Shown one piece after another: positions 45,069 through 54,179 of a DNA stretch of 64,000 nucleotides. Under the pieces are notes generated by a model. It worked only from the letters and a program-made list of their open reading frames with translations. It made no database searches and was not told where the DNA came from. A program made the position numbers and the translations under genes. The first letter of the stretch is position 1. Each line of letters starts with the position of its first letter. Source of the stretch: Microbacterium paraoxydans (GTDB lineage: Bacteria > Actinomycetota > Actinomycetes > Actinomycetales > Microbacteriaceae); NCBI RefSeq assembly GCF_900105335.1, contig NZ_LT629770.1:620001-684000 (forward strand). Direction: 5' to 3'.

Positions 45069-46177
45069 AGCGCCCCCTCCCGGATCGTCGTGTCGACCGC
45101 CGGAGCGAGCGCGGCCGCGGCGGGCTCTCCTGCACTGCCCGCGAGAAAGGCCTCGTGGTCGGGGTCCGACGCCTCCAGCACCCGGAGGACGTTCTCGTGC
45201 GCCAGGGCCCGGAGGTCGTCCTCCGACCAGCCTCGACGCCGCAGCTCGGCGAACAGCGCCGGGTACCCCGAGACGTCGCCGAGACCGTCCGGCATCGCAT
45301 CGGAGCCGTCGTAGTCGGCGCCGATCCCGACCGCCTGTGCGCCGGCCACGCGACGCACGTGGTCCAGGTGATCGGCGACGTCCGCGACGCCGACGCGCGG
45401 CGCCTCTCCTTCTCCGCCGGCTTCCCACCAGTCGCGGCGGCCCTGCGAGACGAACGTGGGGACGAATGGCACCATCACGACGCCGCCCTGCGCGCCGATC
45501 GCGGCGAGCACGTCGTCCGGCACGTTGCGGGGGTGGTCGCACAGGGCGAAAGCGCCGGAGTGGCTGACCATCACCGGGCGGGTCGTGATCTCCAGAGCAT
45601 GCCGCATGGTCGTCGGAGCGACGTGCGAGAGGTCGACGAGCACACCGATGCGGTTCATCTCACGCACCACCTCGCGTCCGAAGTCCGTCAGGCCGCCGTG
45701 GCGCGCCTCGTCGGTCGCGGAGTCCGCCCAGGCGATCGTCCGCGACCAGGTGAGCGTCAGGTACCGCGCGCCGAGACGCGCGAACTGCCGCAGCACGGCC
45801 AGCGATCCGCCGAGCTGGTCGCCGCCCTCGATGCCGATGAGCGAGGCGATCCGCCCCTCCGCCATCGCCGCACGCACGTCGGCCGCCGTCCGAGCGATCG
45901 CGAAGCGCTGCGGGTGGGCGTCGACGAGGCGGTGCACGAAGTCGATCTGCTCGAGCGTGGCCACCACCTGCTCCGCCCCCTCCAGCACGGGATCGACCCA
46001 GACCGACCAGAACTGGCCGGCGACCCCGCCCGCGGTCAGCCGCGGCAGATCGGTCTGCGTGGCCGTCACCGGGCCGGAGAGCTCCGCGACCCGGTAGCCG
46101 AGCAGCGTCCTGCTCGCCCAGGCGAGGTCGTTGTGGCCGTCGATCACCCGATCGATCGGCAGGTCCGCGTCGACCAT
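45065..46177 (-). CDS. Membrane-dipeptidase family (M19) dipeptidase
   Basis: 370 residues. The zinc ligands of the amidohydrolase fold are visible: His15 and Asp17 in DGHNDL, a bridging Glu in IGIEGGDQ, then VDLSHV and VSHSGAF, with IGADYDGSD near the end. M19 enzymes hydrolyse dipeptides, including ones with a C-terminal D-residue. No signal peptide, so it is cytosolic. The ATG at 46177 is preferred to one at 46195 because GAGAGGA lies 5 bp before it. Confidence 0.9.
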   Translation of the reverse strand: MVDADLPIDRVIDGHNDLAWASRTLLGYRVAELSGPVTATQTDLPRLTAGGVAGQFWSVWVDPVLEGAEQVVATLEQIDFVHRLVDAHPQRFAIARTAADVRAAMAEGRIASLIGIEGGDQLGGSLAVLRQFARLGARYLTLTWSRTIAWADSATDEARHGGLTDFGREVVREMNRIGVLVDLSHVAPTTMRHALEITTRPVMVSHSGAFALCDHPRNVPDDVLAAIGAQGGVVMVPFVPTFVSQGRRDWWEAGGEGEAPRVGVADVADHLDHVRRVAGAQAVGIGADYDGSDAMPDGLGDVSGYPALFAELRRRGWSEDDLRALAHENVLRVLEASDPDHEAFLAGSAGEPAAAALAPAVDTTIREGAL

Positions 46178-46178
46178 T

Positions 46179-47066
46179 TCAGTCCTCTCGTCCATCCAGC
46201 ACCGCGTTCATCCGCGCGGTGAGCACCGGGTCCACGGCGCGCGCGACACCGTCCAGCTCCCGCACGGGCACCGCACCGCGGGTGCTGGAGCAGAGCCAGA
46301 GGGCGTCCGCCCGCTCCAGATCGTCCCGCATCATCGGACCGACGCGGGAGGGCACCTCGGCGAGTCCCGCGAAGACGTCGGCCTGGGTCGTCCCGGGGAG
46401 CACCCCGTGCTCGGGCGGTGGCGTGACCAGCGTCCCGTCGAGCCGCGCGATCAGCGTCGACCGCGGCCCTTCGAGGACGAACCCGTCGGCGCTGACGAAG
46501 ACGACATCGTCCGCACCTCGGCTCCGTGCCTCCCGCAGGGCCGCCTGGTTCACGGCGTAGGCGAGGGACTTCGCTCCCTGCAGCAGCCAGGGCGCGGTCT
46601 CCATGACGTCGTGCCGGTACCCGCGGTCGAGCACCACCGCGGAGATGCCCCGCGCGCGGACGGCCTCCGGGTCCTCTGCCGCGAAGCCGAGCACCCACCC
46701 CGTCGGTCCGGCCGGGTCGATCTCGTCCCCGCGGGTCATCGCGAACTTGATCGAGGCGATCTCCCCGTCCCGGAGCACTCCGGGGCGGGAGACCTCGGCG
46801 GCCGCGCGGCGCACCGCCCGCGCCCACAGCTCTCGGCCTGGCGCGGGCAGCCCCAGGAGCTGCGACGAACGCTCCAGCCGCGCGAGATGCGCCTCCAGCG
46901 CCTGCGGCCTGCCCCCGCGCACCACGGCGGTCTCGAACACGCCGTCGCCGCGGGTGACGCCGAGGTCGGTCGCCCGGATGATCGGCTCGCGCGGATCGAC
47001 GGGGTGGATCCCGTCCTCCGCGGCTTCGACGGCGAGATCGAGCCGGTACAGCAGCAGTGCACGCAT
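46179..47066 (-). CDS. Class IV PLP aminotransferase / aminodeoxychorismate-lyase-like enzyme
   Basis: 295 residues of the fold-type IV PLP family. The start RATDLGVTRGDGVFETAVVRGG is diagnostic and the cofactor lysine is in LLQGAKSLAYAVN, followed by DDVVFVSADGFVLEGPRSTL. The family includes branched-chain and D-amino-acid aminotransferases and PabC. In this operon of D-peptide-type genes a D-amino-acid transaminase is attractive, but sequence alone cannot separate these activities. Confidence 0.85.
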   Translation of the reverse strand: MRALLLYRLDLAVEAAEDGIHPVDPREPIIRATDLGVTRGDGVFETAVVRGGRPQALEAHLARLERSSQLLGLPAPGRELWARAVRRAAAEVSRPGVLRDGEIASIKFAMTRGDEIDPAGPTGWVLGFAAEDPEAVRARGISAVVLDRGYRHDVMETAPWLLQGAKSLAYAVNQAALREARSRGADDVVFVSADGFVLEGPRSTLIARLDGTLVTPPPEHGVLPGTTQADVFAGLAEVPSRVGPMMRDDLERADALWLCSSTRGAVPVRELDGVARAVDPVLTARMNAVLDGRED

Positions 47067-47096
47067 GGGATTCCGCTCTCGCAGGTTCGGGGTCGG

Positions 47097-48245
47097 TCAG
47101 CCCGCGGTCAGGACGGCCTCGGGGGCCTCGGCCGCGGAGGAGTCGAAGACGCGGGACGCGTCACGGGCGATGCGCTCGGCGAGCACCTCGTGTCCGATGC
47201 CCGGTCCGGTGGGGACCGTCACGCGACCGGCGACGGCGGTCACCGGAGGCGCGATGATGTCGGACTCGTAGTACTTGTCCGATCCCGACACATCCGACGG
47301 CAGCAGGAAGCCGGGAAGGGACGACAGCGCGACGTTCGCAGCTCGCCCGACGCCGAACTCGTGCATCCCGCCGCACCACACGGGGATGCCCGCGTCCTGC
47401 GCAACGTCGTGCGCGGCGCGGGCGACGGTGAGCCCGCCCATCCGCGACACCTTGATGTTGAGGACCCGCCCTGCACCCAACCGGATCATGGTCCGCAGGT
47501 CGCCGAGGTCGACGACCGACTCGTCCAGGCACACGTCCGTGTCGAGCCGCGCCTGCAGATCGGCGTGGGCCACGAGATCCCGCGGCGCGAAGGGCTGCTC
47601 GATCATGGTCAGCGCCTCGCGATCCAGGCGCGCGAACACCGCGGCCGCCCGCTCGTCATCGGCGTAGGCGCCGTTCGCGTCCACGTGGAGATCGAGGTCG
47701 GGGTAGGCGCCGCGCACCGCACGCACCGGCTCGACATCCCATCCCGGAGCGATCTTGAGCTTGACGCGGGGGTAGCCGGCGGCGCGCTGCACCTCCACCT
47801 GCGCGAGCAGCTCGTCGATCGACGGCTCGATGCCCAACGACACCCCCGCGACGACCTCGTCACGCGTCCCGCCCAGGGCCGCGGCGAGCGCGACCCCCCG
47901 CCGCCGAGAGGCCAGGTCCCACACCGCGCCGGAGAACCCGGCCTTCGCGAACTCGTGCCCGCGGACCCGCGCCCACGACGCCTCCAGCTCCGCCGGCTCC
48001 TCCCCCTCGGCACGGAGCAGCGCGGGCACGAGGTACCGCGTGGCGATCTCCCACGCGGTGACCGTGGTCTCCGCACCGTAGAACGGATCGCTCGGGGACG
48101 CGATCTCCCCCCAGCCCGTCCGGCTGTCGGCATCGGTGACCTCGACGAGCACGTGTTCGATGCCGGATTTGCGGTGCGAGCTCGTCTCGAAGCTGTGACG
48201 CAGCGGCTGGCGCAGGGCGAACAGCCGGACGCGGACGACCCTCAC
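47097..48245 (-). CDS. Enolase-superfamily N-succinylamino acid racemase / OSBS-type enzyme
   Basis: 382 residues. The catalytic set of the muconate-lactonizing subgroup is complete: Lys162 and Lys164 (VKLKIAPGWD), Asp189 (DANGAY), Glu216 (MIEQPF), Asp241 (CLDES) and Lys265 (LNIKVSRMGGL). DPFYGAETTVTAW, PVWCGGMHEFGVGRAANVAL and GSDKYYESDI place it in the o-succinylbenzoate synthase / N-succinylamino acid racemase group rather than the L-Ala-D/L-Glu epimerases. No other men genes are here, while a GNAT and an M20 hydrolase are, which supports the racemase role. The GTG at 48245 overlaps the preceding stop. Confidence 0.9.
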   Translation of the reverse strand: MRVVRVRLFALRQPLRHSFETSSHRKSGIEHVLVEVTDADSRTGWGEIASPSDPFYGAETTVTAWEIATRYLVPALLRAEGEEPAELEASWARVRGHEFAKAGFSGAVWDLASRRRGVALAAALGGTRDEVVAGVSLGIEPSIDELLAQVEVQRAAGYPRVKLKIAPGWDVEPVRAVRGAYPDLDLHVDANGAYADDERAAAVFARLDREALTMIEQPFAPRDLVAHADLQARLDTDVCLDESVVDLGDLRTMIRLGAGRVLNIKVSRMGGLTVARAAHDVAQDAGIPVWCGGMHEFGVGRAANVALSSLPGFLLPSDVSGSDKYYESDIIAPPVTAVAGRVTVPTGPGIGHEVLAERIARDASRVFDSSAAEAPEAVLTAG

Positions 48246-48925
48246 GCCTCCTCCTCGGGGCGGGCCCGCGCGGTCTCGGGGCCGTAGAGACCCAGGCGCG
48301 CCACCAGCCGGTCGCGTTCGGCGAGCCGCCGTCGCGCTCCCTTCGCGCTCGCCGTGGTGAGCGCGCTCAGCAGGTGGCACACCGCCGCGACCGGGGTCGG
48401 CGAGTCGGCGTACGACGCCGATCCCGTGCGCACCCGGATGAGCGAGGTCGCGATGGATGCGAGCGGGGCGTCCTCGCTGTCGGTGATCACGACGAGCTGA
48501 CCGCCCGCCTCGTGGAAGAGCCGCCCGAGCCGCACGGTCTCCTCCCGGTAGCGCCGCAGGGAGAACGCGATGAGCACGTCGCTGGCCCGGACGTCGGTGA
48601 GCACGGTGAGCGGCTGCAGCGCGTGCCCGTCGACGAGGAAGACGTTCGACAGCGTCGCCGAGAGATCCGCGTTGAGGAGCTGCGCGTACGCCGCCGCCTT
48701 GCCCTCGCCGGCCACGTACCGTCGCCGGGCGCCGAGCAGCAGCGCCGCGGCCTGCGGCACCTGGGCCGAGCGGCTGAGCTCCTCGAAGGTCTGGGCGAGC
48801 GTGCGCTGCTCGGTCTCGATGATCCGCGCCTGGATGCTCTCGGCGGAGAGGTTGGTGCGGATGCGCTCGCCGTAGCGGTCTCGCGGAGAGACGAGGTCGC
48901 GATCCTCCTGGTCGTGGTCGTTCAT
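48242..48925 (-). CDS. SIS-domain protein (RpiR/MurR-like without HTH)
   Basis: 227 residues. The SIS sugar-phosphate-isomerase-like fold is seen in GARRRYVAGEGKAAAYAQLL, VRASDVLIAFSLRRYREETV and GGQLVVITDSEDAPL. RpiR/MurR regulators have this fold behind a 75-residue HTH domain, but here the open start is only about 50 charged residues without a recognisable HTH. It may sense an amino-sugar phosphate or have lost DNA binding. It overlaps both neighbours by 4 bp. Confidence 0.72.
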   Translation of the reverse strand: MNDHDQEDRDLVSPRDRYGERIRTNLSAESIQARIIETEQRTLAQTFEELSRSAQVPQAAALLLGARRRYVAGEGKAAAYAQLLNADLSATLSNVFLVDGHALQPLTVLTDVRASDVLIAFSLRRYREETVRLGRLFHEAGGQLVVITDSEDAPLASIATSLIRVRTGSASYADSPTPVAAVCHLLSALTTASAKGARRRLAERDRLVARLGLYGPETARARPEEEA

Positions 48926-49701
48926 GCCGTGCCCTCCCGAGGTGTCGCGCGGTAGACCGCCGTGTCGTCGTCGTCGAGGCGCGTGGCCCCGACGAGGACG
49001 TCCCCGCGGCGGAATGCCGCGGTCATCGTCCGCTCCAGATCCCGCCGCAGCACCGCGCGCTCCTCGGTGTCGAGGGCGCCGGGACGGGTTGGGATCGCGA
49101 TCCAGGTGCCGCCGTCCGCCGCCACGGCCCGCCCCCAGTCGTCCGGCCCGAGCATGGGAGGGACGGGAAGGGACCGGCGGGTCGGACGATCGGCGACGTC
49201 CAGGTCCCAGGAGACCACCAGGCGGTCGGTGTCGGGGCGGGCGTAGTAGTCGCGCTCGTACGCGATGCCAACGGCGCCGAGAGAGCTCAGATTGAAGTGC
49301 GCGTTGCGTGACAGCAGCGGATCGAACGTCCACCGCATCGTCCGCTGCCCCCAGCGCAGGGCCACGGCACGCTGCGCGAGCTTGAGCGCCTGGCCGACGC
49401 CGCGTCCCTGGTGCGCGGCATCGACAGCGGCCGCCTGCGAGTAGTGGAAGGACGCGCCGGTGGTGTCACAGCCGGCGAACCCGTACGCGAACCCGATCAG
49501 CTCCCCGTCGTCGGCGAAGGCGCCGACCGCGGAACCGCCGTTGCGGGCGAGGGCGGTGAGCAGGTTGGCGTTGAGGGCGTACTCGTTCTCCGTGTACGCG
49601 AAGACGCGGGCGTAGAGCGCGGCGGCCTCACGGAACTCGGTGTACCGGGTGAGTTCGCGGCAGCCGTGGGCGACACCGGCGGCCACCGAAGAATGAGGCA
49701 C
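48922..49701 (-). CDS. GNAT-family acyltransferase (COG3375-like), first gene of leftward operon
   Basis: 259 residues, larger than a plain GNAT. The acyl-CoA loop is QAAAVDAAHQGRGVGQALKLAQR (Q-G-R-G-V-G), followed by MRWTFDPLLSRNAHFNLSSLGA, a feature of COG3375 proteins. Members of that group beside N-succinylamino acid racemase genes act as D-amino-acid N-succinyltransferases in Geobacillus kaustophilus; the same role is inferred here from the racemase and M20 neighbours. The start is GTG with AGGAAA 8 bp before it. Confidence 0.8.
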   Translation of the reverse strand: MPHSSVAAGVAHGCRELTRYTEFREAAALYARVFAYTENEYALNANLLTALARNGGSAVGAFADDGELIGFAYGFAGCDTTGASFHYSQAAAVDAAHQGRGVGQALKLAQRAVALRWGQRTMRWTFDPLLSRNAHFNLSSLGAVGIAYERDYYARPDTDRLVVSWDLDVADRPTRRSLPVPPMLGPDDWGRAVAADGGTWIAIPTRPGALDTEERAVLRRDLERTMTAAFRRGDVLVGATRLDDDDTAVYRATPREGTA

Positions 49702-49796
49702 GATACGTTTCCTAAGATCGAGGAGTCCTGCTGCTGAGAGCGATGCTATCGGCGGGTTGCGGGGCGATCAAGGGGCAAGATACGGTTCGTAACCGT
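49702..49796. promoter_or_regulatory. Divergent control region with GATACG motifs and a palindromic operator
   Basis: Between the two peptide operons lie GATACGTTTCC (49702-49712) and GATACGGTTCG (49779-49789). The second merges into a perfect palindrome, ACGGTT-CGT-AACCGT (49782-49796), that covers the GTG start of the M20 gene. The same GATACG word recurs before the second binding-protein gene. This looks like operator DNA shared by both operons; the binding protein is not known. Confidence 0.5.
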
Positions 49797-50943
49797 GACG
49801 ACTCTCTCGGCAGTGCGCGACGGGGACCATCCTTCCGACGACATCATCGCACTCGTGCGCGAACTCGTGCTGATCGAGACGCCGAGCCGCGACACGGAGG
49901 CGAGCGCCCGCATCGCCGACCTGCTGTCCGCCTGGTTCGCCGGCGTCGGCGGCAGCGTCCAGCGGATCCCGCACGAGCTCGGGACGGATCTCGTCATCGA
50001 CGTCCCCGGTACCGGAGACCCGGTTCTCCTCGTCGGCCACACCGACACCGTCTGGCCGGCGGGCACGCTGTCGGACGACCTGCCGTGGGCCGAGGACGGC
50101 GATGTCGTGCGCGGCCCCGGTGCCTACGACATGAAGGCCGGCATCGTGGTGATGCTCGAGGCCCTGCGGCACCTGCAGTCCGTGCCGCTCGCACAGCGGC
50201 GCGCCGTGCGGATCGTGCTCGTCGCGGACGAGGAAATCGGCTCCCCCGTCTCGGGCCCCCAGCTCGCGGAACGGGCCAGGGGCGCGGCCTGCGCCATCGG
50301 ATTCGAGTCCCCGCATCCCGACGGCGCCCTCAAGGTCGGCCGCCGCGGCAGCGCCCGGGTGCGCATCGCCGTCACCGGCCGCGCGGCCCACGCCGCCCTC
50401 GACCCCGAGCATGGCGTCTCCGCAATCGACGAGCTCGTCGACCAGCTCCTCCTGGTCCGCACGATCGTGGCGGACCCGGAGCTTCCGAGTCCGGTGCTGT
50501 GCAACGTCGGCGTCATCGACGGCGGCGCGAGGACCAACGTGGTGCCAGCGCACGCGGCCGCCGAGATCGGCCTCCGCTTCCAAGACCCGGACAGCGAGCA
50601 GCGCGTCCTCACCGCCCTCCAGGAGCTGGCACCGGTGCGCCCCGGCGCCCGCCTCGAGATCGCCGTGCTGAGCGCCCGGCCCGCCTGGCAGGCCTCGGCG
50701 GAGGACACCGACCTCCTCGCCCGGATCGCCGCGGGCGGCGCCGCACTCGGCCAGCACGTCGACGGCCGCCCCGCGGCCGGCGCGGGCGACACGAACCTCC
50801 TCGGCGGAAAGGGTCTGCCGACCGTCGACGGCTTCGGCCCCCGGGGCGGCGGTGCGCATGCGCTGGACGAGCACTTCCTGCGCTCCTCCCTGCACGAACG
50901 CATCGCGCTCCTGCGTGCCGTGCTCACCGTCCCGGCGGAGTGA
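49795..50943 (+). CDS. M20-family metallopeptidase / N-acyl-amino acid deacylase
   Basis: 382 residues. The di-zinc ligands are His82 and Asp84 (LLVGHTDTVWP), Asp112 (GAYDMKAG) and Glu146-Glu147 (VADEEIGSP), with a dimerization domain inserted after about residue 175. The family includes carboxypeptidase G2, ArgE/DapE deacylases and the N-succinyl-L-amino-acid hydrolase of the racemase pathway. The nearby racemase and GNAT genes favour the last. The GTG at 49795 lies inside a palindrome and has no close ribosome site, so the message may be leaderless. Confidence 0.88.
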   Translation: MTTLSAVRDGDHPSDDIIALVRELVLIETPSRDTEASARIADLLSAWFAGVGGSVQRIPHELGTDLVIDVPGTGDPVLLVGHTDTVWPAGTLSDDLPWAEDGDVVRGPGAYDMKAGIVVMLEALRHLQSVPLAQRRAVRIVLVADEEIGSPVSGPQLAERARGAACAIGFESPHPDGALKVGRRGSARVRIAVTGRAAHAALDPEHGVSAIDELVDQLLLVRTIVADPELPSPVLCNVGVIDGGARTNVVPAHAAAEIGLRFQDPDSEQRVLTALQELAPVRPGARLEIAVLSARPAWQASAEDTDLLARIAAGGAALGQHVDGRPAAGAGDTNLLGGKGLPTVDGFGPRGGGAHALDEHFLRSSLHERIALLRAVLTVPAE

Positions 50944-51230
50944 CGATACGATTCCGGTTCGCGTGCCGGACCCGAACCGGCCCGAGATACGTTCCGGATG
51001 TCCGCGTCGAGAAGTCATCCTTCGCTCCCGTCATTCCGATGCGCGCATCCTGGCATCCGCGTGTTTCCGCTGTGTTACACCCGCTCGACGGCCGGCGATC
51101 TTTCGGATCCGCGCGATTTTTCTTGCGCGATACGCATCGAATGTCTTGACCACAGGGCCGTCTTCCGCTTGCATGGTCAGCACCGACCCGGCTTCACTGT
51201 GGATCCGGGCGGCGCCCGAAGGGACCTTCC
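50944..51230 (+). promoter_or_regulatory. 287-bp control region before the second importer
   Basis: No ORF. It holds GATACGATTCC (50945-50955), GATACGTTCC (50986-50995) and GATACGCATCG (51129-51139), plus an 8-bp hairpin CCGGTTCG / CGAACCGG (50954-50961, 50973-50980) that could end the M20 transcript. A TTGACC at 51146-51151 is a possible -35 box, though the -10 is unclear. Confidence 0.5.
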
Positions 51231-53063
51231 ATGCGTCTTGCCCCCCGCTCCAGAACCGTGCGAAGTCTGACCGCCGCCGCGATCGCCTCCGCGCTCCTCC
51301 TCGCCGCTCCGGTCGGTGCCGCTCAGGCGCAGTCCGTCAGCGCCGCCACCGAATCCCCGGCCTCCGACACGACGCTCCGGATCGCCACCTCCGGGTTCGT
51401 GGACACGTTCAACCCGTTCATCTCGATCTACCTGACGCCGACGAACATCATCCGGTACGTCTACGAGTCGCTCGTGCAGAACGACGCCGAGGACGGCTCG
51501 CCCACGAAGGGCCTCGCCGACAGCTGGGAGGCGACCGACGGTGGTCAGACGTGGACCTTCACCCTCCAGGACGACCTCGTCTGGTCGGACGGCGAGCCCA
51601 TCACCTCCGCCGATGTGAAGTACACGTACGACCAGATGATGACGGTGCCCGCCCTCGGCACCGCCAACGGCAACCTCGTCTCCAACTTCGACACCGTCGA
51701 GACCCCCGACGACAAGACCGTCGTGATCACCCTGAAGACCCCGCAGGCCCCGAACCCCGGCTCGGAGATCCCGATCGTCCCGAAGCACATCTGGGAGGAG
51801 GTCGACGACCCGACGACCTTCACCAACGACGCCGACGTGGTCGGCTCCGGCCCGTTCGTCCTCGACAGCTACTCGGCCAACCAGTCCATCGTGCTGAAGG
51901 CGAACGAGAATTTCTGGCGGGGCGCCCCCAAGATCGACGCGATCCAGTACGTGTACTACACGAACTCGGACGCCCAGGTGCAGGCGCTCAAGGCGGGCGA
52001 CGTCGACCTCGTCACGGGCCTCACCCCCACCCAGTTCTCGGCACTCGAGGGCGTCGACGGCATCACCACGCACTCCGGTGAGGGCCGCCGCTACCACTCG
52101 ATCAGCATCAACGTCGGTCAGCAGACCCGCGACAACGTGCCCTACGGCACCGGCAACGCCGCGCTGAAGGAGCTCGAGGTGCGCCAGGCCATCCGTCTCG
52201 GCACCGACACGGCCACCCTCCTCGACAAGGTCCTGGACGGCGAGGGCACGCTCGCGACGAGCTTCATCCCGGCGTCCTTCCCGAAGTGGCACCTGTCGGA
52301 CGACGACGACGTGATCGTGGGCTTCGACCCCGAGGCCGCGCAGGCGAAGCTCGACGAGGCGGGCTGGGTCCCCGGCGCGGACGGCATCCGCGAGAAGGAC
52401 GGCCAGCGCCTGAGCCTGCGCCTGCTGACGGACGCGGACGACGCGAACGAGCAGTCCATCTCCGACTTCTTCGTCCCGTGGATGAAGGACATCGGCATCG
52501 AGATCACGGTCGAGTCCACCGACTCCGACACGATCAGCGCGAAGGCCACCTCCGGCGACTACGACCTGTACTTCAGCGGCTGGTCGGTCAACCCCGACCC
52601 CGACTACCAGCTGGGCATCAACACCTGCATGAACCTGCCGACCGCGACCGACGGCACCGGCGGCACCACGCAGGACGGGTACTGCAACCCGGAGTTCGAC
52701 GAGATGTACGCCGCGCAGCGCTCCGAGATCGACGCGGAGAAGCGCCAGGAGATCGTGCACGACATGCTCGCGCTGAACTACACCGACACCGCGCAGGTCG
52801 CCACCTGGTACGCCAACTCGCTGGAGGCCTACCGCTCCGACCGCTTCACGGGCTTCACGCTGCAGCCGAAGGACGGCGGCATCATCGCCAACCAGGCCGG
52901 TTACTGGGGCTACCTCACCGTCGAGCCCGTCGAAGGCGCGACCGCCGGCGGCACCGGCACGAACACCGGACTCCTCATCGGAGGCATCGTCGTGGGGGTG
53001 GTCATCATCGGAGGGTTCATCTTCTTCCTGATCCGTCGCCGCAACATCGCCGACGTCGAATGA
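51231..53063 (+). CDS. Peptide-binding protein (SBP family 5) with C-terminal membrane anchor
   Basis: 610 residues. A Sec signal peptide ending near AQA (about residue 33) has no lipobox cysteine. The family 5 core follows (GLADSWEATDGGQTWTFTLQD, LVWSDGEPITSADVKYTYDQ, VGSGPFVLDSYS). After a Gly/Thr linker, a C-terminal helix GLLIGGIVVGVVIIGGFIFF and a RRRN stop-transfer end the protein. It is therefore held to the cell membrane by its C-terminus rather than by lipid, in contrast to its counterpart at 41134. It starts the second importer operon and probably supplies peptides to the permeases at 53136 and 54176. Confidence 0.9.
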   Translation: MRLAPRSRTVRSLTAAAIASALLLAAPVGAAQAQSVSAATESPASDTTLRIATSGFVDTFNPFISIYLTPTNIIRYVYESLVQNDAEDGSPTKGLADSWEATDGGQTWTFTLQDDLVWSDGEPITSADVKYTYDQMMTVPALGTANGNLVSNFDTVETPDDKTVVITLKTPQAPNPGSEIPIVPKHIWEEVDDPTTFTNDADVVGSGPFVLDSYSANQSIVLKANENFWRGAPKIDAIQYVYYTNSDAQVQALKAGDVDLVTGLTPTQFSALEGVDGITTHSGEGRRYHSISINVGQQTRDNVPYGTGNAALKELEVRQAIRLGTDTATLLDKVLDGEGTLATSFIPASFPKWHLSDDDDVIVGFDPEAAQAKLDEAGWVPGADGIREKDGQRLSLRLLTDADDANEQSISDFFVPWMKDIGIEITVESTDSDTISAKATSGDYDLYFSGWSVNPDPDYQLGINTCMNLPTATDGTGGTTQDGYCNPEFDEMYAAQRSEIDAEKRQEIVHDMLALNYTDTAQVATWYANSLEAYRSDRFTGFTLQPKDGGIIANQAGYWGYLTVEPVEGATAGGTGTNTGLLIGGIVVGVVIIGGFIFFLIRRRNIADVE

Positions 53064-53135
53064 GTCCGGCGAGACGCCGCGGGTGGCGGGCCTCCGCCCC
53101 CGCGGCGTCTCCCGGTCCGCTGTAAGGAGACCCCC

Positions 53136-54179
53136 ATGTCCAACGCGGTACCCCCGTCCACCTCCGCCATCGCGACGAGCGCCGCGGCCGAGGAGCAGCC
53201 GAAGGGCGTCGGCGCCCTCCGCTACTTCCTGGTCAAGCTCGGCGGCGCGGCCATCAGCCTGGCGATGGTGATCCTCCTCGGATTCTTCGCCTTCAAGATC
53301 CTGCCGGGCGATCCGGTCGCCTCGATCGCCCGCGAGCGCGGGATGAGCGCCGAACAGGCAGACCAGCTGCGCGAGCAGCTCGGTCTGAACAAGCCCCTGT
53401 GGCAGCAGTTCATCGACTACCTCGGCAACGTCTTCACCCTGAACTTCGGCACGAGCTACGTCTACCGCACGTCGGTGTCCGACCTCATCGGCCAGTACTT
53501 CTGGAACACGATCCTCCTCACCGGCACGGCGGCGATCATCGCGATCGCCCTCGGCCTCTGGCTCGGGCAGAAGGCGGCCTGGAAGCACGGCTCCACCTTC
53601 GACCGCATCGTCTCCGGCACGTCGCTCGTGTTCTGGTCGGTGCCGACCTTCTGGCTGGCCCTGCTGCTCCTGATGGTCTTCGGCGGCACGCTGCACTGGT
53701 TCCCAACCGGAGGCATGGTCTCCCCCAACCCGCCCACCGATCCGGTCGGCGCGGTCCTGGACGTGATCTCGCACATGGTGCTCCCGGTGATCACGATGGT
53801 CGCGGTCGTGTACGCGCAGTACCTCATGGTGATGCGCAGCTCGCTCCTCGAGGAGATGGGCGCCGACTACCTCACCACCGCTCGGGCCAAGGGCCTCCGG
53901 GAGGACCTCGTCCGCCGTCGGCACGCCGTCCCCAACGCCCTGCTGCCGACCGTCACCCTCGTCTTCATGCACATCGGCGGTCTCATCGCCGGGGCCGTCA
54001 CGGTGGAGACGGTGTTCTCCTGGCCCGGGCTCGGGAAGCTCACCTTCGAGGCCATCTCCGGCCCCGACCTCCCGCTCCTGCAGGGCACCTTCGTGGTGTT
54101 CTCCACGATCATCATCGCGATGAACCTCATCGCGGACCTCATCTACCGGCAGCTCGACCCGAGGGTGAGGCGCGCATGA
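53136..54179 (+). CDS. Peptide ABC transporter permease (DppB type), second importer
   Basis: 347 residues. FFAFKILPGDPVASIARERG and EQLGLNKPLWQQFIDYLGNVF are the usual DppB features; the EAA-like loop is YLTTARAKGLREDLVRRRHAV. A hydrophilic N-terminal stretch of about 30 residues precedes the first helix. GTAAGGAGA is 9 bp upstream. It overlaps the DppC gene by 4 bp. Confidence 0.93.
   Translation: MSNAVPPSTSAIATSAAAEEQPKGVGALRYFLVKLGGAAISLAMVILLGFFAFKILPGDPVASIARERGMSAEQADQLREQLGLNKPLWQQFIDYLGNVFTLNFGTSYVYRTSVSDLIGQYFWNTILLTGTAAIIAIALGLWLGQKAAWKHGSTFDRIVSGTSLVFWSVPTFWLALLLLMVFGGTLHWFPTGGMVSPNPPTDPVGAVLDVISHMVLPVITMVAVVYAQYLMVMRSSLLEEMGADYLTTARAKGLREDLVRRRHAVPNALLPTVTLVFMHIGGLIAGAVTVETVFSWPGLGKLTFEAISGPDLPLLQGTFVVFSTIIIAMNLIADLIYRQLDPRVRRA

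Noticed and set aside
47097..48245. Calling the enolase gene menC of menaquinone synthesis
   Set aside because: Sequence fits the OSBS/NSAR group, but no other men genes are nearby, while GNAT and M20 partners are. Racemase is preferred, so no gene symbol was given.
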